Positions 1-11,420 are shown, counted from the first letter of the stretch. The stretch is 64,000 nucleotides of DNA from Bactrocera neohumeralis (GCF_024586455.1 NW_026089624.1:18195341-18259340), one strand, 5' to 3'. Made by a program: numbers and translations. Notes: generated by a model not told the origin, from the letters alone.

Positions 1-1356
1 CCGGACTTAACATCATTTGATGGCGTGATTGGGCTCGACATACTAAACAGGGTCCATGCGAACACTGACCTTAAATCGAACACAATAAATCATGATTTTG
101 GTGAGGAGGAAATTTTCTTCATTTCCAGTCATGACGTAAGCCATCTTAGGCTTAAAACAAATCTAGTACCAACAGACGTTAGGGAAGACTTTTCTAGGAT
201 GATCAAAAGGATGAATGGGGTTTTTGCTGACCCCAATGAGGCACTACCGTACAATACAAAAGTGATAGCAACAATTCACACGGAGGACGAAACACCAGTT
301 TACTCAAGATTATACCCGTACCCACTGAGTGTAGCGGATTTCGTGGACAAAGAAATCAAGGACTTGTTAGCAAATGGAGGTATCCGGCCATCAAGATCAC
401 CGTTAAACAACCCTATATGGGTGGTAAAGAAAAAGGGGGTAGACGAAAACGGACAGGTGAGAAGCCAGAATGCCCTAGGGACAGTCTTGAAATACATTAC
501 TGGAACTCCTGACCATGACGACTTCAATAGATTAATGAACACAGAAGAACAGCTAATTAACTCGCAGGACAGACAGTTTACCATAAAAACTCAAGTACAG
601 AAAGAAATCAATAACCTTACCATTACAGTAAATAAACTCCTGAAATTAACAAAAGAAAGAGAAATAAACACCGGTCACCTTTATGACATACTTCTGGCTA
701 GAAACAGAGCAATTATTACAGAATTAAATAACATTACAACAGCTGTCACTTTCGCCAAAATTGGGGTCTTAAGTCCCATTCTCTTAGACAGTAACGAAAT
801 AAATTTCATAACAGGAGACGAGCACTTCACTGACCTTACCGTGGCCGATGTTATGGCAGTAGCTAGAATTAAGATATTACAGTATAATAACATAATTTAC
901 TTTTTAATAAGATATCCGATTCCTAGGTTTAGATGTAAGAAAATTACTATTTTACCAGTAGCTCATGGCCACCAAATCCTGCACCTTGAAGAATCCATCT
1001 TAGCCAAGTGTTATAACCATACCGTAGCCGTAAAGAACTGCAGCGACACAACATCAACGTTTTGCTTACCATCTCCGACTACATCATGCGCTCTGCAACT
1101 ACTGACTCGCAACACCGCTAATTGCAGTACAACATTTAACAACCTCACACTAATTTCACCGATAAGTGACGGCCTTGTTGTCATCAATGACCAATTGGCT
1201 GTTATCGAGGAAAATAATGAGGTCCCTATTACGGTCAACGGAACATACCTCGTGGTCTTCAAAAACAACGTAAAGATTAATGGTACGACTTTTTATAACG
1301 AAAATTCTACGTTGCCTCTAAACCTGAAACTCCATGGGCTTCTACAATCAACTTGA
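1..1356 (+). pseudogene. Chimeric pol-env reading frame of a defective errantivirus
   Basis: The frame is open from the first base, so the true start is upstream. Residues 1-150 match the linker after a gypsy protease and the N-terminal RT region (the YPLS..DFV..EI..LL..GIIRPS-type segment, ending at a WVVKKKG motif). At about nt 460 the frame runs directly into the env region just after the usual cleavage site, with an LGTVLKYITG-type start, a heptad-rich helix at about residues 180-240, several N-x-S/T glycosylation sites and paired cysteines. The RT catalytic YxDD, RNase H, integrase and env surface subunit are absent. The deletion happens to keep frame, giving 443 codons of non-functional fusion. 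An expressed function seems unlikely but is not excluded by sequence. Confidence 0.75.
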
Positions 1357-1745
1357 CGCAGCACACAGAAATATTAAGCGCTTCTTACCTTCACCATGTG
1401 AATCTAGAGAATGTTCAAAGGATCAATCACCTGCAGTGATCAATCCATTATGGCCACGTTACAGGTTTCTCAGCCTTTGGTGTCTTATTAATCATGGCAT
1501 ACACTGTTTACGTCCTTCTCAGAATAAGGAGGACCACGAGAGAGATTATCATAGCCAGGTCCGTTGAAACTGCAATTAAATTCGCTTCTTTGAGGACCGA
1601 AGACGTTCCTCATTTAGAAGGGGAGGAGTATCGCGAGAAAAAGACACACCCTAAAGTTATCGCGAGGAAACGACAAAACCTAATTCCCGTCGTAATAAGA
1701 GCCTACCCCTCTGCACATGTCGCTAAGTTACCACATTTTGCGTGA
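1357..1745 (+). pseudogene. Frameshifted env C-terminus
   Basis: After the stop at 1354-1356 the env tail continues in other frames. 1494-1745 reads through a short hydrophobic stretch (AYTVYVLL) followed by a basic cytoplasmic tail, as expected for the membrane anchor and tail of an errantivirus env. At least one frameshift separates it from the upstream part, so no anchored env can be made from this copy. Confidence 0.5.
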
Positions 1746-1936
1746 GAACATTGGCCAGGCATCAAAGTAAACTAACACCATGCACGAGGCGCAAGGTCAG
1801 CAAAACGTCAGCAGAGGAGCCACAACACGATGCGAGTTGGTGGCTTGAGCTAAGTTAGGGATAATTATAAGCTTCACTTTATACTTGACAACTAAGCCGA
1901 GATGACAACAAATAAAGTAATTTTGAATTGAACATA

Positions 1937-4900
1937 CTTTTTCTTAATTGGCGTAGCCACCGCTTATGCGATTATAGCCGAGTTAACAACAGCGCGCCAG
2001 TCGTTTCTTCTTTTCGCTACGTGGCGCCATTTGGATATTCCAAGCGTAGCCAGGTCCTTCTCCACCTGGTCCTTCCAACGGAGTGGAGGTCTTCCTCTTC
2101 CTCTGCTTCCCCCGGCGGCTACAGCGTCGAATACTTTCAGAGGTGGAGTGTTTCCGTCCATTCGGACAACATGACCTAGCCAGCGTAGCCGCTGTCTTTT
2201 AATTCGCTGAACTATGTCAATGTCGTCATATATCTCGTACAGCTCATTGTTCCATCGAATGCGATATTCGCCGTGGCCAACGCGCAAAGGACCATAAATC
2301 TTTCGCAGAACTTTTCTCTCGAAAACTCGCAACGTCGACTCATCAGTTGTTGACATCGTCCAAGCCTCTGCACCATATAGCAGGAAGGGAATTATGAGTG
2401 AGTTATAGAGTTTGGTTTTTGTTTGTAGAGAGAGGACTTTGCTTCTCAATTGCCTACTCAGTCCGAGGTAGCACCTGTTGGCAAGAGTTATCCTGCGTTG
2501 GATTTCTAGGCTGACGTTGTTGGTGGTGTTTACGCTGGTTCCAAGGTAGACGAAATTATCTACGACATCAAAGTTATGACTGTCAACAGTGACGTGAGTT
2601 CCAAGTCGCGAGTGCGACGACTGTTTGTTTGATGACAGGAGATATTTCGTTTTGCCCTCGTTCACTGCCAGACCCATTTTGTTTTGCTTCCTTGTCCAGT
2701 CTGGAGAAAGCAGAACTAACGGCGCGGGTGTTAAGGCCGATGATATCAATATCATCGGCATACGCCAGCAGCTGTACACTCTTATAGAAGATGGTACCTT
2801 CTCTATTAAGTTCTGCAGCTCGAACTTTTTTCTCCAGTAGCAGATTGAAAAAGTCACACGATAGGGAATCGCCTTGTCTGAAACCTCGTTTGGTATCGAA
2901 CGGCTCGGAGAGTTCCTTCCCGATTCTGACGGAGCTTTTAGTGTTGCTCAAGGTCAGCTTACACAGCCGTATTAGTTTTGCGGGGATACCAAATTCAGAC
3001 ATCGCGGCATAAAGGCAGCTCCTTTTCGTGCTGTCGAAAGCAGCTTTGAAATCGACGAAGAGGTGGTGTGTGTCGATTCTTCTTTCACAGGTCTTTTCCA
3101 AGATTTGGCGCATGGTGAATATCTGGTCGGTTGTTGATTTTCCAGGTCTGAAGCCACACTGATAAGGTCCAATCAGTTTGTTGACGGTGGGCTTTAATCT
3201 TTCACACAATACTCTCGATAGAACCTTATATGCGATGTTGAGGAGACTAATCCCACGGTAGTTGGCGCAGATTGTGGAGTCACCTTTCTTATGGATTGGG
3301 CATAGCACACTTAAGTTCCAATCGTTGGGCATGCTTTCGTCCGACCATGTTTTACAAAGAAGCTGATTCATGCTCCTTATCAGTTCTTCGCCGCCGTGTT
3401 TGAATAGCTCGGCCGGCAATCCGTCGGGCCCTGCCGCTTTGTTGTTCTTCAGGCGGGCAATTGCTATTCGAACTTCTTCATGGTCGGGTAATGTTACGTC
3501 TGCTCCATCGTCATCGATTGGGAAATCGGATTCTCCTTCTCCTGGTGTTGTGCCATTCAGCAGGCTGGAGAAGTGTTCCCTCCATAATTTAAGTATGCTC
3601 TGGGCATCAGTGACCAGATCACCTTTGGGGGTTCTACAAGAGTATGCTCCGGTCTTGAAACCTTCTGTAAGCCGCCGTATTTTTCGTAGAATTTTCGAGC
3701 ATTACCCCTGTCGGCCAGCTTATCAAGCTCTTCGTACTCACGCATTTCGGCCTCTTTCTTCTTCTGTCTACAAATGCGTCTCGCTTCCCTCTTCAACTCT
3801 CGGTATCTATCCCATCCCGCACGTGTAGTGGTCGATCGTAACGTTGCGAGGTAGGCAGCCTGTTTTCTCTCCGCTGCCACACGGCACTCCTCGTCGTACC
3901 AGCTGTTCTTTTGCACTTTCCGAAAACCAATGGTTTCGGTTGCAGCTGTACGTAAGGAGTTTGAAATGCCGTCCAACAGTTCCCTTATACCGAGCTGTTG
4001 ACGAGTGCTCTCAGGGAGTAGGAGTAGAAAATCGTTCGGCTGTCTGCTGTGATTGCAGTTTCTCGACGTCGAACATTCCTTGTGTTTGGTGGCGCGCGTT
4101 TTTTGCTGCACAGATGCGGGTGCGAATCTTAGCTGCAACAAAAAAGTGGTCCGAGTCGATGTTAGGACCTCGCAGCGCACGCACATCTAAAACACTGGAG
4201 ACGTGTCTTCCGTCTATCACAACATGATCGATCTGGTTGGTAGTTTTTCGATCCGGAGACAGCCAGGTAGCTTGATGAAGCTTCTTATGCTGGAATCTAG
4301 TACTACAGATAACCATATTTCGGGCCCCGGCGAAGTCAATCAGCCTCAACCCATTTGGGGATATTTCCTCGTGGAGGCTGAATTTACCGACCGTAGTGCC
4401 AAATATACCTTCTTTGCCCACCCTGGCGTTAAAGTCGCCAAGCACGATTTTGACATCGTGGCGGGGCAGCTCTCATAAATGCGCTCCAAACAGTCATTAA
4501 AAGCATCTTTGGTCACATCGTTCTTCTCTTCCGTCGGGGCGTGGGCGCAGATCAGCGATATGTTGAAGAACCTCGCTTTGATGCGGATTGTGGCTAGACG
4601 TTCATTCACCGGAGTGAATGATAGTACTCGGCGACGGAGTCTCTCTCCTACCACGAATCCAACACCAAACTTGCGCTCCTTTATATGGCCAATGTAGTAA
4701 ATGTCACAAGGACCTACTCGTCTCTGTCCTTGTCCCGTCCATCGCATTTCTTGGACGGCGGTGATGTCAGCCTTTGTTTTTACGAAGACATCAACCAGCT
4801 GGGCAGCGGCACCTTCCCAATTAAGGGACCGGACATTCCAGGTGCATACCCTTAATTCGTAGTCCTTATTTCGTTTGCCATGGTCGTCATCAAAAGGGGG

Positions 4901-5124
4901 GTCTCTCATCCGAGGCTGCTGTTGGTTTTTCATTGGGGTGAGCTTTTTACGTGGTGGGTCCCAAACCCAGCGCACAACCGTATGTAGGGGATGATTCGCC
5001 TTCTCACATTAGCTCGCCTTCGAACGGATGTTCTTAGGCTACCCAGAGGATACTTGGTCAAAGACCGGAAGTAGTGAGCTGCTTGAGCCATGTGTAAAAG
5101 AATCGCTTCTGGCCACTCCCAATT
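1937..5124 (-). mobile_element. RTE-type LINE, copy A (near full length, degraded)
   Basis: Minus-strand non-LTR retrotransposon, with its 3' end at 1937 next to the errantivirus relic and its 5' end at about 5124. Protein order is apurinic endonuclease then reverse transcriptase, then a C-terminal segment with LLYGAEAWTM and LRWLGHVVRM. The 3' end has no poly(A) but a short TTC/GAA-type tail, as is usual for RTE elements. Copies at 7306, 14138, 32508 and 39660 belong to the same family. I assign the RTE clade from the EN-RT layout and tail; a search against a TE library would settle the name. Confidence 0.8.
1964..4975 (-). pseudogene. Endonuclease-reverse transcriptase of LINE copy A
   Basis: The single ORF of the family is broken here into five overlapping pieces in different frames. 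The endonuclease part (4975-4011) shows TWNVRSL, DITAVQEMRW, the GDFNAR metal-binding motif and IDHVVIDGRH. The RT part (3419-2583) shows CPIHKKGD, NYRGISLLN, FRPGKSTTDQ, a DFKAAFDS motif (first catalytic Asp) and LLAYADDIDII (catalytic YADD). The last part (2857-1964) carries the C-terminal GRPPLRW segment and ends in VVNSAIIA. Frameshifts near 4440, 4190, 3560 and 2800 make it inactive. Confidence 0.85.
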
Positions 5125-5203
5125 TATATGAAGTGTATAAATATAAATAAATGACTTAATATGTATATAATATGTGCCTTTGGATCCCTAATGTCAACGT
5201 GTA

Positions 5204-5799
5204 TTAGTAACTCTTTATTTCCATCAACTTGGCTCCATCTACTTGGGAACCACTTGGCTCGCCAGGACATGATAATATGGTGGAAGTACTAGGCGACTCG
5301 GACAAATCTGATTCGATCAGAACATTATCAATGTTGAGCTGCTGGCTGTCTTCAATAACATCAATATCTACCAGAACATTCTTGATGTTGGGCTTTTGGC
5401 TGTCTTCAAAAACTTGAATGTCCTGTATGTCTTCGGCCGATAAATTTAATTCACAGAATGTCTCCTCAGATGATGAAGATGACATTGTAGAAACGTGTTT
5501 TGGTTTAGATAGTAGCTTTTGCTTTAATATATTTTTTTTGTACTTTTGCCCTCTTCACGCTTATTATTCGTTCTACATTCTTACCACACTTGGTACAAAA
5601 TCTGAAGGTAACAGCGATTATGTTGTAGCATTCGTCGCATCTTAATAATAATTTAATACAATCTGGACAGTTATTATTTTTTTTTCTGCCGTTCCATACA
5701 CTTTTTACAAAACGGACAATGCATTTTAAGGAGTTGAGGGATATATAGCTTCTTTATTTTCTCGATGACAGATGTAGTTCTTCTTCTTTTCCTAACCAT
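5204..5799 (-). pseudogene. Unrecognised cysteine-rich reading frame with CxxC pairs
   Basis: I do not recognise this protein. On the minus strand an ATG at 5799 opens a basic 41-residue frame (MVRKRRRTT...) containing CPFCKKC and ending in an A-run at about 5674. In the next frame (about 5672-5505) the same kind of sequence goes on with CPDC, CDEC and CTKC pairs, which together resemble a zinc ribbon. A third frame (5485-5204, 93 codons) is serine- and acid-rich and contains a repeat of about 17-19 residues (FEDSQKPNIKNVL... then IEDSQQLNIDNVL...). The first break lies in a run of nine A, so it may be a sequencing or true 1-nt slip. It lies between LINE copy A and a Helitron-type end, so it could be TE cargo or a decayed host gene. 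Confidence 0.35.
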
Positions 5800-6028
5800 G
5801 GCCATCGTCAAAAAAAAAACGACAGATGTAGTTTGATAGTTATAGTGTATTCACTCAAAAAAAATTGTCTATGGTAAAATGTCACTTGAAATGTTAACGT
5901 GTCTTTGCTGTGCATCTATACTATAATTCTTTAATATTCCTAAAAATATAAAAGCAGCAAATTTCAATAAAATTAAAAACGTATTGTATCGTGTGTTTGT
6001 GACTTACTAAATATGCCTCCAATAATTA

Positions 6029-6057
6029 GGCGGTGCGAAGTTCGCCGGGTCACCTAG
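6029..6057 (+). mobile_element. Helitron-type 3' terminus
   Basis: GGCG at 6029-6032 can pair with CGCC at 6043-6046 (alternatively GCGAA with TTCGC at 6035-6045), and CTAG follows at 6054-6057 before a T. A short hairpin about 10 nt before CTRR is the standard right end of Helitrons, which insert between A and T. The matching TC-start 5' end was not located, so element length is unknown. The cysteine-rich frame at 5204-5799 may lie inside it. Confidence 0.5.
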
Positions 6058-6402
6058 TTATATATATATGTTACTACGATATTAAATGCATAATTAATTA
6101 AAATTTTTATATAAACATTTTTATTTAGAACATATTGTCATTTTGTAAAGGTCACAGACTTGAAAGCTCACAAAACGATTATTTTTATGTGTAAATGCTA
6201 GCTGAGCAACCCTGCCAACCATGAGCGGGTAAAAAACCAGATAATCAGTGGGTAATCTATAGGGTAATCATGTGTACTTTGCCATAGGCCGTGCGACAAT
6301 TTTACCCACTCACGTACGTATACATGTGATCATACATCTTTGTTGCTCTCATTCAGCAGTATCATATAAAAGGGTATATCTGTCCTGCTCTAATATCCCC
6401 AA

Positions 6403-6487
6403 TCGACGGCTGATGCAGGGTTGCATTTTCTCTCTTTAAATAGCTGATGCTGGGTTGAATTTTAAACAGCTAATGCAGGGTTTCATT
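6403..6487 (+). repeat. Three imperfect GCTGATGCAGGGTT repeats
   Basis: A unit of about 30-35 bp, roughly GCTGATGCAGGGTTGCATTT, is repeated three times with decay and ends in an A-run at 6488. It has no coding signal. 6060-6400, before it, holds nothing I recognise. Confidence 0.5.
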
Positions 6488-6599
6488 TAAAAAAAAAAAA
6501 GAAAACTTTTTAATTTTTAAAATTTTTATTTTTTTTTATTTTTTACATTTTTACATAAAATTTATTATAATTTATATATAAATAAAAATATATTTAATT

Positions 6600-6985
6600 T
6601 AAAGAAATAATTAATATCTGAAAAAAGATTAATTAAAGAAAAGAATTATTACAACCTGAAAATATAAGAGTGGAAAAATATTATAAAACACAAATACCTG
6701 AAAATAAAATAAAGATTATTAATACTTGAAAATAAATAATAATTACATTGAATTTGTAATATCTAAAAGAAAAAGAAAGATCGATTGTATAAAATGATAA
6801 TAATATCTGAAAAAAAAAGATTAATATTATCTGAAAGAATAAAATATATTAAATACAAATAGAATTTACTCTGAAAGCAAAAATTAATTAAATAAAAATA
6901 GTTATAAAATCTGAAAAGAAAGACTAATTAAATAAAAGTAATAATAACATCTGAAAGAAAAGACAAATATTATTTGATCATTTAA
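6600..6985 (+). repeat. AT-rich degenerate array with TCTGAAA motif
   Basis: About ten irregular copies of an AT-rich unit of 35-45 bp, each carrying (T/C)CTGAAA followed by an A-run and TTAATTAAATAAAA. The motif recurs near 6617, 6655, 6700, 6726, 6807, 6830, 6872, 6911 and 6951. It is an old satellite-like array without coding potential. Confidence 0.55.
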
Positions 6986-7083
6986 AATATAAAACAAACA
7001 TTTGTTTTCACATATTATATTGGATTGTGCAGGCCGCCTTAAACGCATATGTACATATGTATGTATTTATTTTTGCGTATTAT

Positions 7084-7103
7084 ATTGGACTGCGCAGTCC
7101 AAT
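7084..7103. repeat. Perfect 20-bp palindrome
   Basis: ATTGGACTGCGCAGTCCAAT reads the same on both strands. A diverged half copy (ATTGGATTGTGCAG) lies 64 bp upstream at about 7020, so the sequence is also part of a direct repeat. Confidence 0.7.
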
Positions 7104-7181
7104 TTCTACGTACACACACTTTTTTCACATACTTACTTAACAATTGATATGTATTTGCCGCTTCTGATGATATAGCTGCTG

Positions 7182-7281
7182 NNNNNNNNNNNNNNNNNNN
7201 NNNNNNNNNNNNNNNNNNNNNNNNNNNNNNNNNNNNNNNNNNNNNNNNNNNNNNNNNNNNNNNNNNNNNNNNNNNNNNNNN
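7182..7281. other. Assembly gap (100 N)
   Basis: Exactly 100 N, the usual placeholder for a scaffold join of unknown size. Sequence on the two sides should not be assumed contiguous. Confidence 0.98.
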
Positions 7282-7305
7282 ATATTCACCATGCGACAAA
7301 TCATT

Positions 7306-10095
7306 CGGCTGGAATGTTTTCGTCCATCCGGACAACATGACCTAACCAGCGTAGCCGCTGTCTTTTAATTCGCTGAACTATGTCGATGTCGACGTATATC
7401 TCGTACAGCTCATCGTTCCATCGAATGCGGTATTCGCCGTGGCTAACGCGCAAAGGACCATAAATCTTTCGCAGAACTTTTCTCTCGAAAACTCGCAACG
7501 TCGACTCATCCGTTGTTGACATCGTCCAAGACTCTGCACCATATAGCAGGACAGGAATTATGAGTGACTTATAGAGTTTGGTTTTTGTTTGTCGAGAGAG
7601 GACTTTGCTTCTCAATTGCCTACTCAGTCCGAAGTAGCACCTGTTGGCAAGAGCAATCCTGCGTTGGATTTCCAGGCTCATTGTGTGTGTGCTGTGTTAA
7701 TGCTGGTTCCTAAATAGACGAAATTATCTACAACTTCAATGTTATGACTGTCAACAGTGACGTGAGAGCCAAGTCGCCAGTGCGACGATTGTTTGTTTGA
7801 TGACAGGAGATATTTCGTTTTGCCCTCGTCCACTACCAGACCCATTTTCTGTGCTTCCTTGTCCAGCCTAGAGAAAGCAGAACTAACGGCGCGGGTGTTG
7901 AGGCCGATGATATCAATATCGTCGGCATACGCCAACAGCTGTACACTCTTATAGAAGATGGTACCTTCTCTGTTTAGTTCTGCAGCTCGAACTATTTTCT
8001 CCAGAAGCAGGTTGAAGAAGTCGCACGATAGGGAGTCGCCTTGTCTGAAACCTCGTTTGGTATTGAACGGCTCGGAGAGGTCCTTCCCGATCCTAACGGA
8101 GCTCTTCGTGTTGCTCAACGTCAGTTTACACAGCCGTATTAGTTTTACGGGGATACCAAATTCAGACATCGCGGCATAAAGGCAGCTCCTTTTCGTGCTG
8201 TCGAAAGCAGCTTTGAATTCGACGAAGAGGTGGTGTGTGTCGATTCTCCTTTCACGGGTCTTTTCCAAGATTTGGCGCATGGTGAATATCTGGTCGGTTG
8301 TTGATTTTCCAGGTCTGAAGCCACACTGATAAGGTCCAATCAGTTTGTTGACGGTGGGCTTTAATCTTTCACACAATACGCTCGATAGAACCTTATGTGC
8401 CATGTTGAGGAGACTAATCCCACGGTAGTTGGCGCAGATTGTGGGGTCACCTTTCTTATGGATTGGGCATAGCACACTTAAATTCCAATCGTTGGACATG
8501 CTTTCGTCCGACCATATTTTACAAAGAAGCTGATGCATGCTCCTTATCAGTTCTTCGCCGCCGTGTTTGAATAGCTCGGCCGGTAGTCCGTCGGCCCCTG
8601 CCGCTTTGTTGTTCTTGAGGCGGGCAATTGCTATTCGAACTTCTTCATGGTCGGGTAATGGAACGTCTGCTCCATCGTCATCGATTGGGGAATCGGGTTC
8701 TCCTTCTCTTGGTGTTGTGCGTTCACTGCCATTCAGCAGGCTGGAGAAGTGTTCCCTCCATAATTTAAGTATGCTCTGGGTATCAGTGACTAGATTACCT
8801 TGGGGGGTTCTACAAGAGTATGCTCCGGTCTTGAAACCTTCTGTAAGCCGCCGCATTTTTTCGTAGAATTTTCGAGAATTACCCCTGTCGGCCAGCTTAT
8901 CAAGCTCTTCGTACTCACGCATTTCGGCCTCTTTCTTCTTCTGTCTGCAAATGCGTCTCGCTTCCCTCTTCAACTCTCGGTATCTATCCCATCCCTCACG
9001 TGTAGTGGTCGATCGTAACGTTGCGAGGTAGGCAGCCTGTTTTCTCTCCGCTGCAACACGGCTCTCTTCGTCGTACCAGCTGTTCTTTTGCACTTTCCGA
9101 AAACCAATGGTTTCGGCTGCAGCTGTACGTAAGGAATTTGAAATGCCGTCCCACAGTTCCCTTATACCGAGTTGCTGACTAGTGCTCTCAGAGAGCAGGA
9201 GTGCAAGCCGAGTAGAAAATCGTTCGGCTGTCTGTTTGATTGCAGCTTCTCGACGTCGAACTTTCCTTGTGTTTGTTGGCGTGCGTTTTTTGCTGCACAG
9301 AGGCGAGTGCGAATCTTAGCTGCAACAAGATAGTGGTCCGAGTCGATGTCAGGACCTCGGAGCGCACGCACATCTAAAACACTGGAGACGTGTCTTCCAT
9401 CTATCACAACATGATCGATCTGGTTGGTAGTTTTTCGATCCGGAGACAGCCAGGTAGCTTGATGAATCTTCTTATGCTGGAATCTAGTACTACAGATAAC
9501 CATATTTCGGGCCCCGGCGAAGTCAATCAGCCTCAACCCATTTGGGGATGTTTCGTCGTGGAGGCTGAATTTACCGACCGTAGTGCCAAATATACCTTCT
9601 TTGCCCACCCTGGCGTTAAAGTCGCCAAGCACGATTTTGACATCGTGGCGGGGGCAGCTCTCATAAGCGCGCTCCAAGCGCTCATAGGAGGTATCTTTGG
9701 TCACATCGTCCTTCTCTTCCGTCGGGGCGTGGGCGCAAATCAGCGATATGTTGAAGAACCTCGCTTTGATGCGGATTGTGATAGACGTTCATTCACCGGA
9801 GTGAATGATAGTACTCGGCGACGGAGTCTCTCTCCACCACGAATCCAACACCAAACTTGCGCCCCTTTATATGGCCACTGTAGTAAATGTCACAAGGACC
9901 TACTCGTCTCTGTCCTTGTCCCGTCCATCGCATTTCTTGGACGGCGGTGATGTCAGCCTTTATTTTTGCGAGGACATCAACCAGCTGGGCAGCGGCACCT
10001 TCCCAGTTAAGGGTCCGGACATTCCAGGTGCATGCCCTCAAATCGTAGTCCTTATTCCGTTTGCCATGGTCGTCATCAAAAGGGGGGGCTCTCAT
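7306..10095 (-). pseudogene. Endonuclease-reverse transcriptase of LINE copy B
   Basis: This copy has the longest RT frame of the family in the window: 9093-7678 is open for 471 codons. It covers the linker (AGADGLPAELFKHGG), palm motifs (CPIHKKGD, NYRGISLLN, FRPGKSTTDQ), the catalytic Asp region (here EFKAAFDS, a D-to-E change beside the catalytic site) and YADDIDII. The endonuclease is split at about 9790 and 9165 (GDFNAR and IDHVVIDGRH visible). The C-terminal domain goes on in another frame (7681-7307). It is inactive by frameshift. Confidence 0.85.
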
Positions 10096-10372
10096 CCGAG
10101 GCTGTTTCTTTAACGTTTTTCATTGGTATTGATTTTACGTGGCGGGTCCCAAGCCAGCACACACAACCCTTGTAGGGAATTCTTCGCCTTCTCACTTTAG
10201 CTCACCCTTCGAACGGATGTTCTTAGGCTACCCTGAGATACTTGGTCAAAGACTGGAAGTAGGTGAGCGTTGCTTGAGCTATGGGTAAAAGACCGTTTCT
10301 GCCACTCCCGCGAATGGCGATCAGAGAACTTTCACTTGCGTGAACTTCTACACATGACTCCATCCTCCAACA
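7306..10372 (-). mobile_element. RTE-type LINE, copy B
   Basis: Same family as 1937-5124. The 5' end is the most complete in the window, reaching the ACATGACTCCATCCTCC motif near 10372. The 3' end is cut at about 7306, next to the gap, so the last about 50 codons and the tail are missing. Confidence 0.85.
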
Positions 10373-11060
10373 AACCTTTTAGTGTGTTAAATATGCATAA
10401 AATCATTCAACATCTGATTGCACTAAATGCGCAAAATAAACATCGCCCAATGATTTTAAATTGCTAAGGAATAACCCACTGCCCAGTAATCAATGCGGAA
10501 TCACATGGTCAACTCATCCAGTCAAATTATTCTCGATATTACTCTATGATAGTTTGCGGAACGGCCTTAGACTCCCGAGAAGAACTCTTCTCAATACAGT
10601 CCTCGTCAGTTGTTAATGAGGAATAAATATTGAAAAAGTGGAAATGCTTATTCAGCAAACGGTAATGCTCAATTTACACAAATGATTACTCAAATCATGA
10701 CATCAATTAATCAATGTAAGTAAGAGTTAAAATTACCTATATAGAAAGCCAACAGCCTATGCAAAAGCACAAACACTATGTTAAAATTCAAAACATCGAT
10801 GTTTACTTGTATCAATCTTCTACTCACCACTATTTCAATAAACGGTCATATTTAAAAATGCAGTATAGACCTATGAAATCAAATCACCTAGTGGTAATGC
10901 AAGAGGCAGAGTCATTTTTTTTATAAAGTTTGGCATTCTACACGGAATTTGAACTCTCGTATAACATCTTTGGATTCATGGCTGATTGGGTCATATTTCA
11001 GCCCTCTTGAACATTCTCCGCAACACAATCTATTGCAGGACATGTATGAGCAAATTATGA
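10373..11060. other. Unassigned AT-rich sequence
   Basis: No ORF, TIR or repeat that I recognise. It begins directly at the 5' end of LINE copy B. Confidence 0.5.
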
Positions 11061-11064
11061 ACCA

Positions 11065-11420
11065 ATTTGTACACCATTGTTGCAGATTATAATGCCAAAA
11101 TACTTGTGGGGTTCATCGTTCACAAATACCAAACATAGAGGTGGGTTTGATGTATACCCAGCTGATGAACGAACTTACCGGTCATCCGACCTTAACGAAA
11201 ATTCCAGACGTTCTTGATTTTGTTATTCCGAAAGGAAATTACGCAACAAGTCCCAGAGGCGTTTCTGGTTGCTGCCAAACCAGGAGAGCCAGTAAACAAT
11301 CTTCGAAATGCGACCAGCCGATATCTAGATGCAAAACCAATTTTAAACAGTTGAGGCCATTATGCAGGATAATTCAGACAGTCGATGTGTTACTACCACA
11401 CCTTCAAAACACGTTTACTC
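11065..11420 (+). pseudogene. Jockey-type LINE endonuclease relic
   Basis: Across two frames the sequence gives NAKYLWGSSFTN..HRG followed by TGHPTL.TKIPDVLDFVIPKG. These match the end of a jockey-clade endonuclease (the NAKH..WGS..N.KGR block and the KIPDVIDFAI block). The rest of the open frame to 11656 is not recognisable. Very degraded, no ends seen. Confidence 0.55.

Larger units (their letters stand above)
1..1935 (+). mobile_element. Errantivirus-like (gypsy group) provirus relic, 3' part
   Basis: This is the 3' part of an endogenous LTR retrovirus of the insect gypsy/errantivirus group. In order it holds the end of protease and the start of RT (1-459), an env membrane-subunit segment (460-1356), a frameshifted env tail (to about 1745) and a short non-coding stretch with an AATAAAG polyadenylation-like signal (1746-1935) that I take as the start of the 3' LTR. 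Most of pol and the env surface subunit are missing. The left end lies outside the window; the right end is cut by an RTE LINE. Confidence 0.75.

Noticed and set aside
2625..3012. Plus-strand open frames of 60-180 codons opposite the LINE copies (for example 3370-3828, 4203-4478, 9390-9950)
   Set aside because: They recur at the same place in each LINE copy on the strand opposite endonuclease/RT motifs and have no motifs of their own; they are shadows of the real frame.
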